Below are positions 1 through 8,113 of a DNA stretch of 64,000 bases, piece after piece; position 1 is the first letter of the stretch, and every line of letters begins with the position of its first letter. A program made the translations under genes and the position numbers. The notes beneath the pieces are model-generated. The model did not search any database. It had not been told where the DNA came from and saw only the letters and a program-made list of their open reading frames with translations. Origin of the DNA: Paraburkholderia haematera (GTDB taxonomy: Bacteria > Pseudomonadota > Gammaproteobacteria > Burkholderiales > Burkholderiaceae); NCBI RefSeq assembly GCF_905220975.1, contig NZ_CAJNBK010000004.1:1-64000 (forward strand), given 5' to 3'.

Positions 1-422
1 GCGTGCGACAAGAAAGAACCCGCCCGCTGATGAACGACTTCGAGCTCTGGCTGCGCTCGACGTTGAGTATGGTGTCGCAGAAAGGTGATACAGCTAAAGC
101 GATCAACTACTTGCTGAATCAATGGCAGGCGCTCACGTTGTTTATCGATGATGGCGCAGTTGAGATCGACAATAACGCCGCCGAACGTGCGTTACGAGCG
201 GTAGCGCTCGGCCGCAAAAACTTCCTGCACTTCGGCTCTGACAGCGGTGGTGAGCGAGGCGCCGCGATCTACACGTTGGTCGCGACCGCCAAACTCAACG
301 GCCTCGATCCCGAGGCTTATCTGCGCCATGTCCTCTCTTGCATTGCCGACCATCCGGTCAATCAGATAAGCGAACTGCTGCCGTGGGCTGTTGCTGATCA
401 GTTGCCCTCATACGCCGCCTAA
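1..422 (+). CDS. tnpC: IS66 family transposase (TnpC), C-terminal part
   Basis: This is the C-terminal part of the IS66 DDE transposase; the 5' end is cut by the window edge. The frame is open from the first bases and ends at 422. The block NNAAERALR followed by GRKNFLHFGSDSGG is the conserved IS66 region carrying the last catalytic glutamate, and it is followed by the usual tail (IYTLVATAKLNGLDP, then SELLPW). About 60 bp of non-coding sequence separate the stop from the terminal repeat. The gene looks intact as far as it can be seen. It is part of an insertion and says nothing about the metabolic clusters nearby. Confidence 0.9.
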   Translation, partial: VRQERTRPLMNDFELWLRSTLSMVSQKGDTAKAINYLLNQWQALTLFIDDGAVEIDNNAAERALRAVALGRKNFLHFGSDSGGERGAAIYTLVATAKLNGLDPEAYLRHVLSCIADHPVNQISELLPWAVADQLPSYAA

Positions 423-484
423 CTTCGCTTGCTCGCCCTCCAAATTGCAATTCGCGTCAAGGACGGCCTCGCTCGGACGCTTAC
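1..484 (+). mobile_element. IS66-family element, right end
   Basis: This is the distal part of an IS66-type insertion sequence whose left part lies outside the window. It contains the end of the large transposase gene and stops at a terminal inverted repeat at about 465-484, where the plus strand reads CCTCGCTCGGACGCTTAC (IS66 ends typically begin GTAAGCG). The neighbouring VOC-family reading frame stops matching exactly at this junction, so the element inserted into that gene. The 8-bp target duplication expected for IS66 cannot be checked because the other end is missing. Confidence 0.8.
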
Positions 485-656
485 GAAGAGGGTCTGCAAG
501 TTGACGGATGACGACTGACGATCCCTCTTCAAGTTGGAAGGTCGAATTTTTGTCATCACCTTCAATCAGGGGAAGTCCAAAATCACTGAAGAATCGCGTG
601 CTGAGTTCGACATCCTCAACACCGTAAACGAGCGACTTGATACCAATAATCGGCAT
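485..656 (-). pseudogene. VOC (glyoxalase/dioxygenase) family protein, N-terminal fragment
   Basis: About 57 codons from an ATG at 656 encode the start of a vicinal-oxygen-chelate protein: IIGIKSLVYGVEDVELSTRF, then FGLPLIEGDDKNSTFQLEEGS. This is the first beta-alpha-beta-beta-beta module with the typical pattern of a ring-cleavage-dioxygenase or glyoxalase-like subunit. The homologous part ends at residues LRKR, at the IS66 terminal repeat, and the remaining codons down to 408 are IS sequence. The gene is therefore disrupted and presumably inactive. The substrate is unknown; VOC enzymes are common in aromatic clusters such as the one at 1.8-12.3 kb. Confidence 0.75.
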
Positions 657-900
657 ATAGAACCTTTAGAAGAACTGAAATAAATGTGCTCTCAGGGGAC
701 TAACGGAAATAGTCTCAGCGCTGCCGGGCGCGAAAATTTCAGGAGAACGGTGACGTCGTTCCCCGATCGCGTTGAGGCATACGATCCGGAGGACGGAATG
801 TGGGGTTCATTGTTGCTGTCTCCTATGGCATCGGTACCGGCTTGCGGTCGTCGCCTGTTTTCGAACGGGTACCTGAATGATCCGTCACGAGAAGGCGTTT

Positions 901-921
901 CTCAACTTGATTGTTTAAATG
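901..921 (-). promoter_or_regulatory. TTCAA/TTGAA dyad motif, copy 1
   Basis: The minus strand reads TTTAAACAATCAAGTTGAG. It shares AATCAAGTTGAG and the spacing with copy 2 at 1361-1381, in inverted orientation. It is a likely operator half of the first catabolic cluster; the regulator is unknown (the LysR at 8834 is one candidate). Confidence 0.4.
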
Positions 922-1360
922 CGACCAATTCACGGCGTGAATGCTTGTCGCAGTCGTGAGAGAAGATGAACTATCCGATTGATAGGCACTTTGCGGACAC
1001 TACTGGCTAGTAGTGGCTTTTAAGGTGGCCGCCTACGGAGCCCGCAACTATAGGTTTGTGAGCGCGATAAAACGCTTGGTTGAGCGTTTGCTCTTCAACC
1101 ATAGGGATCGCGTTGGTGCCTCCTACGGCGCCTTCGTCGTTGATGCCAGACGACGTCACCACCTTCAGATACAAATCGAACGCTCGGCCATCTAGTGCTG
1201 TTGGCCTGGGATAGAGCGCACAGTAACGCCCAGGTGTCTTCCAGGGGCGGTCGCTGTTCGCTTCGACATGCGGGTGGACTGTAGGCAGGAGCGGCCAGCT
1301 ACCGTTGATTTCATCATGGTGGAGTTCAGCGACTTATACATTCATCGGGTGAATGTGTGA

Positions 1361-1381
1361 GATTCAAATAATCAAGTTGAG
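1361..1381 (+). promoter_or_regulatory. TTCAA/TTGAA dyad motif, copy 2
   Basis: The site reads TTCAAATAATCAAGTTGA, an imperfect dyad of TTCAA and TTGA(G). It matches copies at 901-921 (inverted) and 6475-6497. It lies about 460 bp upstream of the BKACE gene that starts the cluster. Confidence 0.4.
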
Positions 1382-1837
1382 AAAAACCAATTCGCATTCG
1401 ATGATTGCACACATGAACCGTGTGCCGGTCATGCCAGAAGTCCGGGCGACGCTGTAGTCCGCCGCAGGCATTTCGCGAGGATGTCGGATGCTGCCCACGA
1501 AACAGTAAAAAAGGAATCGACAGACGATTCTGTCAAGGAGACGTCAATGTTGGCTGAGTGCGACCTGACCCGAACTCGCAGACGGTGGACCGCGGGCATC
1601 TGCGTCCGCTGAAACGCCAGCGCGGAGAATCGCAGCGCGTTCATGCCTCTATCGTCTCACGTGCGGGAACGACGGCATCGATCTAGCGCAATTCCAGAAC
1701 CCAAGGAACGTCCGGAGAGTTCGCTTTCGTGCGCCCTGGGGAAGATGCGCACACAAGGAATTTCAACGGGGCTGGATGGCAACTGATGGCATCCGAATTC
1801 CCATGCAATGCCGCGAAATTGAATCTGGAGGAATTGA

Positions 1838-2767
1838 GTGAACAAGGTAATTATTAGCTGTGCGGTGACGGGCGCGCTTCACACACCGTCTATGTCTGAG
1901 CATCTGCCGCTGACCCCTGATCAGATCGCCGCGCAGGCTATAGAGGCAGCGGAAGCAGGAGCCGCCATCCTGCATCTGCACGCCCGTGACCCGATCGACG
2001 GCCGACCGACTGCTGACCCTGCTGTGTTCTCGGCGTTCGTTCCGCGCATTGCTGAGCAGACGGATGCGGTAATCAACATCACCACGGGAGGCAGCACAAG
2101 CATGACGCTGCAGGATCGGCTTGCGTACCCACTTCTTGCAAAGCCGGAAATGTGTTCCTTGAATATGGGTTCGATGAATTTCTCGATTCATCCAGTCGCG
2201 CGGAAGATAAAGCAATGGCGCTTCGAATGGGAGCGTCCCTATGTGGAAGGAACCGAGGACATCATTTTCCGCAACACATTCCGGGACATCGGTCACATTC
2301 TCCGCGAACTGGGCGAAGGGTGTGGGACCCGGTTTGAGTTTGAGTGTTACGACCTCGGCCACCTCTATAACCTCGCGCACTTCGTGGATGAAGGGCTTGT
2401 AAAGCCTCCACTTTTCATACAGTCGATCTATGGGGTACTGGGCGGCATGGGCCCGGATCCAGAGAATCTGACCATCATGCGCACAACGGCCGATCGTCTT
2501 TTTGGTCGTCAGAACTACCGCTTTTCAATCCTGGGCGCGGGGCGGCACCAGTTGCCGCTTGTCACGCTCGGGGCCATTCTCGGCGGGAATGTCCGGGTTG
2601 GTCTGGAGGACAGTCTGTATCTCGGCCGCGGCCAGTTGGCGACGTCGAATGCAGAGCAGGTCCGCAAGATACGGCGAATTCTCGAGGAGCTATCCCTTGA
2701 CGTTGCGACGCCTGATGAAGCTCGTGAAATGCTCGGCTTGAAAGGGCGTGGCAGGACGGCGTTCTAA
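1838..2767 (+). CDS. BKACE-family beta-keto acid cleavage enzyme (DUF849)
   Basis: Members of this family are Zn-dependent TIM-barrel enzymes that split a beta-keto acid with acetyl-CoA to give acetoacetate and a CoA ester; the founder is 3-keto-5-aminohexanoate cleavage enzyme (Kce). The 309-residue protein has the family's usual length. It shows the metal motif HLHARDP (H46, H48), the NITTGGS loop at about residues 80-86, and the late acidic pair VRVGLEDSLYL (E257, D258). The start is a GTG at 1838 preceded by GGAGGAA. It is the first gene of a tight run in which the alpha/beta hydrolase frame begins at or just after its end. The substrate is not evident, but the neighbours suggest a side-chain keto acid from an aromatic or heteroaromatic compound. 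A second, rather different BKACE lies at 47926-48984. Confidence 0.85.
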   Translation: MNKVIISCAVTGALHTPSMSEHLPLTPDQIAAQAIEAAEAGAAILHLHARDPIDGRPTADPAVFSAFVPRIAEQTDAVINITTGGSTSMTLQDRLAYPLLAKPEMCSLNMGSMNFSIHPVARKIKQWRFEWERPYVEGTEDIIFRNTFRDIGHILRELGEGCGTRFEFECYDLGHLYNLAHFVDEGLVKPPLFIQSIYGVLGGMGPDPENLTIMRTTADRLFGRQNYRFSILGAGRHQLPLVTLGAILGGNVRVGLEDSLYLGRGQLATSNAEQVRKIRRILEELSLDVATPDEAREMLGLKGRGRTAF

Positions 2768-2846
2768 GGGAACCCGAAAGCTCGGCCCATTGAAACACTT
2801 GGCGCGCATGGTGATACACACCATGGCGCCGGTAGAGAGGAATGAA

Positions 2847-4022
2847 ATGCTCGAATATTTTCCCAAGAACTATGTCTGGAATCTGTCCGCCAACCTTGCA
2901 TTGGGGATGGGTGGAAACATCGGTGAAGTCGACGTAATTTGCCGGCAACTCGTGGAGGCGTCACTGCTTCCAGATAGCGAAGGGACGGAGTCTTTTTTTA
3001 AGGCCTGGTGTGACCAGGCGGAGCGTCTCCTGGAGCTCGCCGAAGACGACGAACTACGAGGACGGCGATTGAGCGCTGGGGCTAAGCTCGGGAGGGCAGC
3101 AACGTATTTTCTGACTGCGGAGCGCATGCAGAATCGGGACTATGTGCCGCGGAAGCTTGCCTATTCAAAGATGTTGGAGAGTTTTTCGCGCTTTACCGAG
3201 TTACACGAAGAAAACTGCGAGCGTGTTGAAATTCCGTACCAGGGCACGGTGCTCGCAGGTCTGTTCGTCCGGGCCGATCGTAAAGACGGAACGCCGGCAC
3301 CGTGCATTGCGCACTTTAACGGCTTGGACAGCACTAAGGAAATGATCTATGGATCAGGGATCGCGCAGGCGTTGGCCCGCCGCGGCATTTCGACCCTGAT
3401 GGTTGACCAGCCAGGGGTGGGTGAGGCATTGCGCCTGCGCGGACTGCACGCCGTCGTGGAGAGTGAGATCTGGGGAAGTGCGGTAGCTGACTACCTTCAG
3501 ACACGCCGTGATGTCGACTCCGACATGCTGGGTGTTTGCGCCTGGTCTCTTGGCGGTTATTACGCTCCGCGGGTGGCCGCGTTCGAGAAGCGCTACCGGC
3601 TTTGCGTTGCATGGGGTGCGAATTTCAATTGGGGTGAGCTGCAGAAACGTCGTTTGGCGCGGGAGGGCGATCGCCCCGTACCCCACTACTGGGAGCACGT
3701 TCAATGGGTTTGGGGCAAGGGGAGTCTGGACGAGTTCATGGCATTTGCTCCGCGAATTACGCTTGAGAATGTCATTGACCGGATCACGGTGCCGTTTCTG
3801 GTTACGCACGGCGCTAAAGACCGTCAGATTCCTCTGGAGTACGCGCATTCGCAATACGATGGCGCGGTCAATAGTCCGAAGCGTGAACTGAAGTTCTTCA
3901 CGGCGAAAGAAGGGGGTGTTGAACACGTCAGCGCGGACAACATGAGCAATACGCGGGATTATATCGCCGACTGGGTCAGCGAAACGTTCGCAGAAATCGG
4001 CGCGATGGGAGTGCGGAAATGA
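2847..4022 (+). CDS. Alpha/beta hydrolase, DHPON-hydrolase/FrsA-like
   Basis: This is a 391-residue alpha/beta hydrolase with the large N-terminal helical domain of the 2,6-dihydroxypseudooxynicotine hydrolase group, which cleaves C-C bonds of beta-diketone-like substrates. I chose the ATG at 2847 because AGAGAGG lies 7 bp before it and the protein then begins MLEYFPKNYVWNLSANLALG, the usual family start. The frame is open back to 2748, overlapping the BKACE gene. Nucleophile S234 lies in CAWSLGGYYAP, with acid D325 in THGAKDRQ and histidine H360 in GGVEHVS, giving a complete triad. Its stop overlaps the next start (ATGA at 4019), so it is translationally coupled to the cyclase. C-C hydrolase activity is inferred from family and from the adjacent BKACE; an esterase is possible. 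Confidence 0.8.
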   Translation: MLEYFPKNYVWNLSANLALGMGGNIGEVDVICRQLVEASLLPDSEGTESFFKAWCDQAERLLELAEDDELRGRRLSAGAKLGRAATYFLTAERMQNRDYVPRKLAYSKMLESFSRFTELHEENCERVEIPYQGTVLAGLFVRADRKDGTPAPCIAHFNGLDSTKEMIYGSGIAQALARRGISTLMVDQPGVGEALRLRGLHAVVESEIWGSAVADYLQTRRDVDSDMLGVCAWSLGGYYAPRVAAFEKRYRLCVAWGANFNWGELQKRRLAREGDRPVPHYWEHVQWVWGKGSLDEFMAFAPRITLENVIDRITVPFLVTHGAKDRQIPLEYAHSQYDGAVNSPKRELKFFTAKEGGVEHVSADNMSNTRDYIADWVSETFAEIGAMGVRK

Positions 4023-4795
4023 GTCGCACGTTCATTGACCTGTCGATCTATCTGGAAAACGATGTTGTCTCCGATCCGCCAGTCTATCGGCCGAAAATCG
4101 ACTACGTGGATCATACGAGGTCACTCCCTGAGCTCGTCAGCTTCTTTCCGGGCTTGCGACAAGAGGACCTGCCGGACGAAGAGGCGTGGGCTATCGAGCG
4201 CGTCGAGCTCATCACGCATAACGGTACGCACCTTGATGCGCCTTATCATTTTGCGTCGACGATGGACGGTGGTAAGCGGGCTATCACGATCGACGAGGTC
4301 CCGCTCGATTGGTGCTTTCAGCCGGGCGTGAAGCTAGACTTCCGCCATTTTCCCGATGGATACGTCGTCCAGCCCGAAGACGTCGAGGCGGAGTTGGACC
4401 GGATTGGCCATGAACTGAAGCCGCTCGAAATTGCGGTGATCAACACGTCGGCGGGAAAGCGATACGGTGCCGACGATTACGTGAGTGCCGGCTGCGGCAT
4501 GGGCGCGGCAGCTACCCTTTACCTGCTTGAACGCGGGGTAAGAGTCACAGGAACGGACGGATGGAGCTGGGACGCCCCGTTTGTGCACACAAAGACGAAA
4601 TTCGCCGAGACCGGTGATCCCTCGCTGATATGGGAGGGACACAAGGCTGGGCGGCAAGTGGGCTACTGCCACCTTGAAAAGCTGCATAACCTCGAGGCTC
4701 TTCCCCCGGACGGATTCACGATCGCCTGCTTTCCGTTCAAGATCCGCGCAGCATCGGCAGGCTGGACCCGGGCGGTTGCGATCCTGGACACGTGA
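4019..4795 (+). CDS. Cyclase-family metal hydrolase (kynurenine formamidase-like)
   Basis: The 258-residue protein belongs to the PF04199 cyclase family, a Mn/Zn amidohydrolase fold that includes kynurenine formamidase, isatin hydrolase and polyketide cyclases. The hallmark metal motif HNGTHLDAPYHF is at residues 67-78 (H67, H71, D73, H77). A second conserved block, near residues 175-190, reads VTGTDGWSWDAPF. The four-base overlap with the upstream hydrolase implies coupled translation. In this cluster it may hydrolyse an N-formyl, imide or lactone intermediate. Family assignment is firm; the substrate is not. Confidence 0.85.
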   Translation: MSRTFIDLSIYLENDVVSDPPVYRPKIDYVDHTRSLPELVSFFPGLRQEDLPDEEAWAIERVELITHNGTHLDAPYHFASTMDGGKRAITIDEVPLDWCFQPGVKLDFRHFPDGYVVQPEDVEAELDRIGHELKPLEIAVINTSAGKRYGADDYVSAGCGMGAAATLYLLERGVRVTGTDGWSWDAPFVHTKTKFAETGDPSLIWEGHKAGRQVGYCHLEKLHNLEALPPDGFTIACFPFKIRAASAGWTRAVAILDT

Positions 4796-4919
4796 CACGG
4801 GCCGGTATAGCGGGTTAGGAGACCGTAGTTGAACGGGTGAATGGGACTAAGCGTGGCGATGGTCGTATCACGCCTGCCGACACAGGATCGCGGCACCAGG
4901 TGAAGGGAAGGAGAAGTTG

Positions 4920-5156
4920 ATGTCTGGTACGGAAAGGTCGCTACGCGTGATGGTGGAGCACTGGCTGGCTCCTGATCCTGCGAAGGGTGTTCGGATTACG
5001 GAATTCCGGAACAGACGATCCAGACGCGAATGCTATGTATGCGTCGAGACAATGAGAGCCGCAGGCCCGATCTCACTGTTCTTTTTTCGTCATCAGGACG
5101 GGGCGTGGCGCCTATTCCCGCCGGGCCCGGAACGACCGGCAATGCGCACCGCCTGA
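4920..5156 (+). CDS. Small conserved-looking protein of unknown function
   Basis: A 78-residue frame starts at the ATG at 4920 with a strong ribosome-binding site, AAGGGAAGGAG at 4903-4913. It has a beta-rich middle, RRECYVCVETMRAAGPISLF then FFRHQDGAWRLFPPGPER, like a compact single-domain protein. It lies 125 bp after the cyclase gene and in the same direction, so it may be the last gene of the BKACE operon. I do not recognise the family. No signal peptide or membrane segment is seen. The strong RBS and the sequence composition are the reasons for believing that it is real. Confidence 0.55.
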   Translation: MSGTERSLRVMVEHWLAPDPAKGVRITEFRNRRSRRECYVCVETMRAAGPISLFFFRHQDGAWRLFPPGPERPAMRTA

Positions 5157-5450
5157 GATTCGAAGAATTTTTTGACCTTACTGTTTTGACGAAGGCGAGG
5201 ACGAAATATTGGAGAACGTACCGACCGCTCGGGGCATCAAGAGCTACAGCGCGATTCGGATAACGTCAACGTCGCGATCCCGGCTACGCAATTAACGGAT
5301 ATGCCGGTGGTGTCGGACGCGCGGGCGGGGCAATCAGGCAGTCAAAGATCAGGAGAAGGAGAACGGAAAAAATTGGCATTACTTATAAATATAAGAAAAA
5401 AGAGTACGAAATATCGGATTAAAAATGACTATATAAATTTGGAGACGATT
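5157..5450 (+). promoter_or_regulatory. AT-rich leader before the MetA-type gene
   Basis: There is no gene here. The last 80 bases, about 5370-5450, are markedly AT-rich compared with the surroundings and end in GGAG at 5441-5444, the ribosome-binding site of the next gene. They very likely contain its promoter, but I cannot fix the -35 and -10 boxes. Confidence 0.45.
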
Positions 5451-6365
5451 ATGCGTTGGAGAACAAGTCTGGAGGCAGCGGTTCTGTTCGGGGTGCTTGG
5501 CCTTTCCGGAAAGGCCTACGCCACCGAAAATGGGCAACAGACCTATCCTATTGGGATCGATACCGTTTTGAATGCCATTGTGCCTGCCCCGGGAACTACG
5601 CAGTTCTACGATTATTCGACGTTCTATACAGCGAGCCGGTTCGTCGGGCAGAACGGCGGAAGCGCTATCCCGGGTTTCAAGGTTAATGTATTCGCAATGG
5701 CGCCGCGCGTATTGCACACATGGGGAGACACATTAGGGCCGGTTACTTTCACATCCGGGTTCGCCCTGCCTATCGTTCATGCTGGGACGACTCTGCCCTT
5801 TGGAAGTGCCAACCGATGGGGCTTCGGGGATCTGACGATTCACAGTCTGAATATTGGATACTCCAACCCGGATAAGACTTTCTTTGGTTTGCTCGCATTG
5901 GATTTCGTGTTGCCGATAGGTTCGTATTCGGCATCGCGCTTGGTCAACACGGGATCGAATACCTATGCGTTCATTCCTGCCCTGAAGGTGACAGCCGTTC
6001 CATTCCCACGTTCTGAGTTCTCGGCGACACTTGGCTATGAAATCAATTCTCCCAATCACGCAGATGGTTACCACTCGGGGAATCTGGTCGTCTTGGACTG
6101 GGTTGCTGGGTACTCGGTTCTTCCGAAGCTTCAACTTGGGGTGCAGGGCTACGTCCTGCAACAAGTGACCAATGACACCCAAAACGGCGCGCCAGTGGAC
6201 GGGAATGGGTTTCGCGGAAGGGCATACGCTATTGGTCCGCAGATCCGGCTCAATTTCACACGTGATTCCGGGATCGTCTTTAAATGGCAACACGAGTTCG
6301 ACGTCAGGAATCGGCCGAAGGGCGATCGGGCCTGGATTGAGTTCACCTTTCCTCTCAATCTATAA
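5451..6365 (+). CDS. MetA-type outer-membrane protein (phenol MetA family)
   Basis: This 304-residue protein resembles the SphA/MetA-pathway family (PF13557), beta-barrel outer-membrane proteins found next to catabolic genes and thought to admit hydrophobic aromatic substrates. The ATG at 5451 has GGAG seven bases before it and is followed by a signal peptide ending about residue 24 (LSGKAYA then TENGQQ). The mature part has alternating barrel strands and ends in the membrane-protein-like WIEFTFPLNL. An upstream in-frame start at 5301 would add 50 unlikely residues. Its place in the middle of the cluster supports a role in substrate entry, which is inferred. Confidence 0.75.
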   Translation: MRWRTSLEAAVLFGVLGLSGKAYATENGQQTYPIGIDTVLNAIVPAPGTTQFYDYSTFYTASRFVGQNGGSAIPGFKVNVFAMAPRVLHTWGDTLGPVTFTSGFALPIVHAGTTLPFGSANRWGFGDLTIHSLNIGYSNPDKTFFGLLALDFVLPIGSYSASRLVNTGSNTYAFIPALKVTAVPFPRSEFSATLGYEINSPNHADGYHSGNLVVLDWVAGYSVLPKLQLGVQGYVLQQVTNDTQNGAPVDGNGFRGRAYAIGPQIRLNFTRDSGIVFKWQHEFDVRNRPKGDRAWIEFTFPLNL

Positions 6366-6474
6366 GGGGGAGGGAACATAAGAACACAAGTTGGTTGGCC
6401 GCTGATATGAGCTCAGATTTTCGCGATGAACAGCAGCATAGTGTGCCATCGCCATTCACGGCTTGAATGAAATG

Positions 6475-6497
6475 GATTCAAATCATCAACTTGAATG
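6475..6497 (+). promoter_or_regulatory. TTCAA/TTGAA dyad motif, copy 3
   Basis: The sequence TTCAAATCATCAACTTGAA is a near-perfect TTCAA-N9-TTGAA dyad. It lies in the 279-bp gap before the glutathione-reductase-like gene, 150 bp upstream of its start. It matches copies at 901-921 and 1361-1381, which suggests one regulator for both parts of the cluster. Confidence 0.45.
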
Positions 6498-6644
6498 TAG
6501 GAATACGCATGCCCATCATGTTGGGAGCGACGATACGTTGTCGGGAGAAAGTCGATGTTATGAAGTCGATCGGGTTTTGAGGAGGAAGGGCCCGGTGGCC
6601 CAACTTCGCGATTTGAGCCATTCACGCATACAGAGAGCAAACGC

Positions 6645-7994
6645 ATGCAGACTTACGATTTCGATCTTTTTGTCATTGGCGGTGGTTCAGGCGGCGTCCG
6701 CGCGAGTCGCGTGGCGGCAGGGTATGGGGCGAGGGTTGGCATCGCAGAAGCTTTCCGGCTGGGCGGAACATGTGTGATTCGTGGCTGTGTGCCCAAGAAA
6801 CTTATGATGTACGCATCACAGTTCAGGAGCGCCTTTGAGGATTCGAGAGGGTATGGCTGGACGCTCGGAGCATATGTTCATGACTGGGCTGCCATGGTCG
6901 CGGCGAGGGACAAGGAAATAGACCGACTCGAAGGCATCTACCGCAGCTTGCTCGATAAGGCTGGGGTTGCTGTTTTCAGTGGTCGTGCGGAACTGGATGG
7001 GCCGCATCGGATCCGCCTGAATGGCGAAGTGATTACTGCGAAGGTCGTTCTTCTTGCAACGGGTGCGACGCCCGCCCGCCTTGACGTGCCCGGAGCAGAG
7101 TTCACGGTTACCTCAGACGAAGTATTCAACTTGCGGGACGCACCACGCCGCGTGGCGATTGTCGGGGGAGGCTACATCGCATGTGAGTTTGCAGGCATCT
7201 TCAATGGCCTCGGTACGCAGGTGGTTCAATTGCATCGCGGGAACCAGATTCTTCGTGGGTTCGACGATGAACTCCGTTTCCACCTTGCGGACGAAATAGC
7301 ACGTACCGGTGTCGACCTTCGTCTTGGTGTCGACGTGACGGCGGTGGAACGCGCACGAGACGCGCTGTCCGTTTATCTGTCGAATGGATCAGTGTGCGAG
7401 GTGGATGCAGTGATGGTTGCCACCGGCCGTCACTGTGCTACTAGCGGGCTACGCCTGGATACGGTTGGAGTTGACGTTGACGGAGACGGTGCGATCACGG
7501 TGAACGAATTTTCTCGCACAACCAATCCGCATGTCTATGCCGTGGGCGATGTCACCAATCGGCTCAAGCTGACCCCGGTCGCGATTCATGAGGGGCATGC
7601 GTTTGCGGATACAGTATTTGGGGGGCAATCTCGCGCGATCTCGCATAACAACGTCCCATTTGCTGTATTCAGCCAACCACAAGCGGCCTCTGTCGGGCTT
7701 AGCGAGGAGCAAGCGAAAGCGCAGTTTGAAGACGTCAAGATATACGGGAGCAGTTTCCGGCCAATGCGGGCAGCACTTTCATTGCGCGAAGAGCGCTCCC
7801 TTGTCAAGCTCGTCGTGGATGGAAAGTCGGACAGGGTGCTTGGGGCTCATATTGTGGGGGCCGACGCCGCGGAGATCATTCAGGGGCTGGCAATTGCTCT
7901 CAAGGCAGGGGCGCGGAAGGCCGACTTTGACGCAACGCTTGGTGTGCATCCGACGCTTGCTGAAGAGTTTGTTACGTTACGGACCACGCGCTGA
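6645..7994 (+). CDS. gor: Glutathione-disulfide reductase-like flavoprotein
   Basis: This 449-residue FAD/NAD(P)H-dependent disulfide reductase would regenerate reduced glutathione. The N-terminal FAD motif is FVIGGGSGGVRASRVA, and the redox-active pair C43/C48 lies in GGTCVIRGCVPKKLM. The second nucleotide-binding motif is VAIVGGGYIACEF at about 167-179. The C-terminal active-site block GVHPTLAEEF carries the His-Glu pair. Length matches bacterial glutathione reductases. Its presence inside a catabolic cluster suggests that a glutathione-dependent step is involved, although no glutathione transferase is seen in the window. Another disulfide substrate is possible. Confidence 0.85.
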   Translation: MQTYDFDLFVIGGGSGGVRASRVAAGYGARVGIAEAFRLGGTCVIRGCVPKKLMMYASQFRSAFEDSRGYGWTLGAYVHDWAAMVAARDKEIDRLEGIYRSLLDKAGVAVFSGRAELDGPHRIRLNGEVITAKVVLLATGATPARLDVPGAEFTVTSDEVFNLRDAPRRVAIVGGGYIACEFAGIFNGLGTQVVQLHRGNQILRGFDDELRFHLADEIARTGVDLRLGVDVTAVERARDALSVYLSNGSVCEVDAVMVATGRHCATSGLRLDTVGVDVDGDGAITVNEFSRTTNPHVYAVGDVTNRLKLTPVAIHEGHAFADTVFGGQSRAISHNNVPFAVFSQPQAASVGLSEEQAKAQFEDVKIYGSSFRPMRAALSLREERSLVKLVVDGKSDRVLGAHIVGADAAEIIQGLAIALKAGARKADFDATLGVHPTLAEEFVTLRTTR

Positions 7995-8113
7995 TTGGCA
8001 AGTCCGGACTCCATTAATTTTGGAAGCGAGAATAGTTGTTTTTGCACCCGATGCCTGTCATGGTGCTTCACGCATAGTGAGCATTTTTTTAGCAAAAAGA
8101 GGACACTCAATCG

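Larger units (their letters stand above)
657..1837. other. Gene-poor stretch with degraded coding sequence
   Basis: I find no intact gene in this 1.2-kb stretch. On the minus strand, about 1317 to 1014, an open frame without a usable start contains GSWPLLPTVHPHVEANSDRP and later VVTSSGINDEGAVGGTNAIP. This does not have the Arg/Ala-rich look of a chance frame and may be the remains of a gene, but I do not recognise it. Plus-strand frames at 684-959 and 1013-1195 have no recognisable features. Two copies of a TTCAA/TTGAA dyad motif, at 901-921 and 1361-1381, are listed separately. Confidence 0.5.

Noticed and set aside
684..959. 91-codon plus-strand frame as a gene
   Set aside because: It has no ribosome-binding site and no recognisable fold, and it contains one copy of the dyad motif, so it is more likely spacer.
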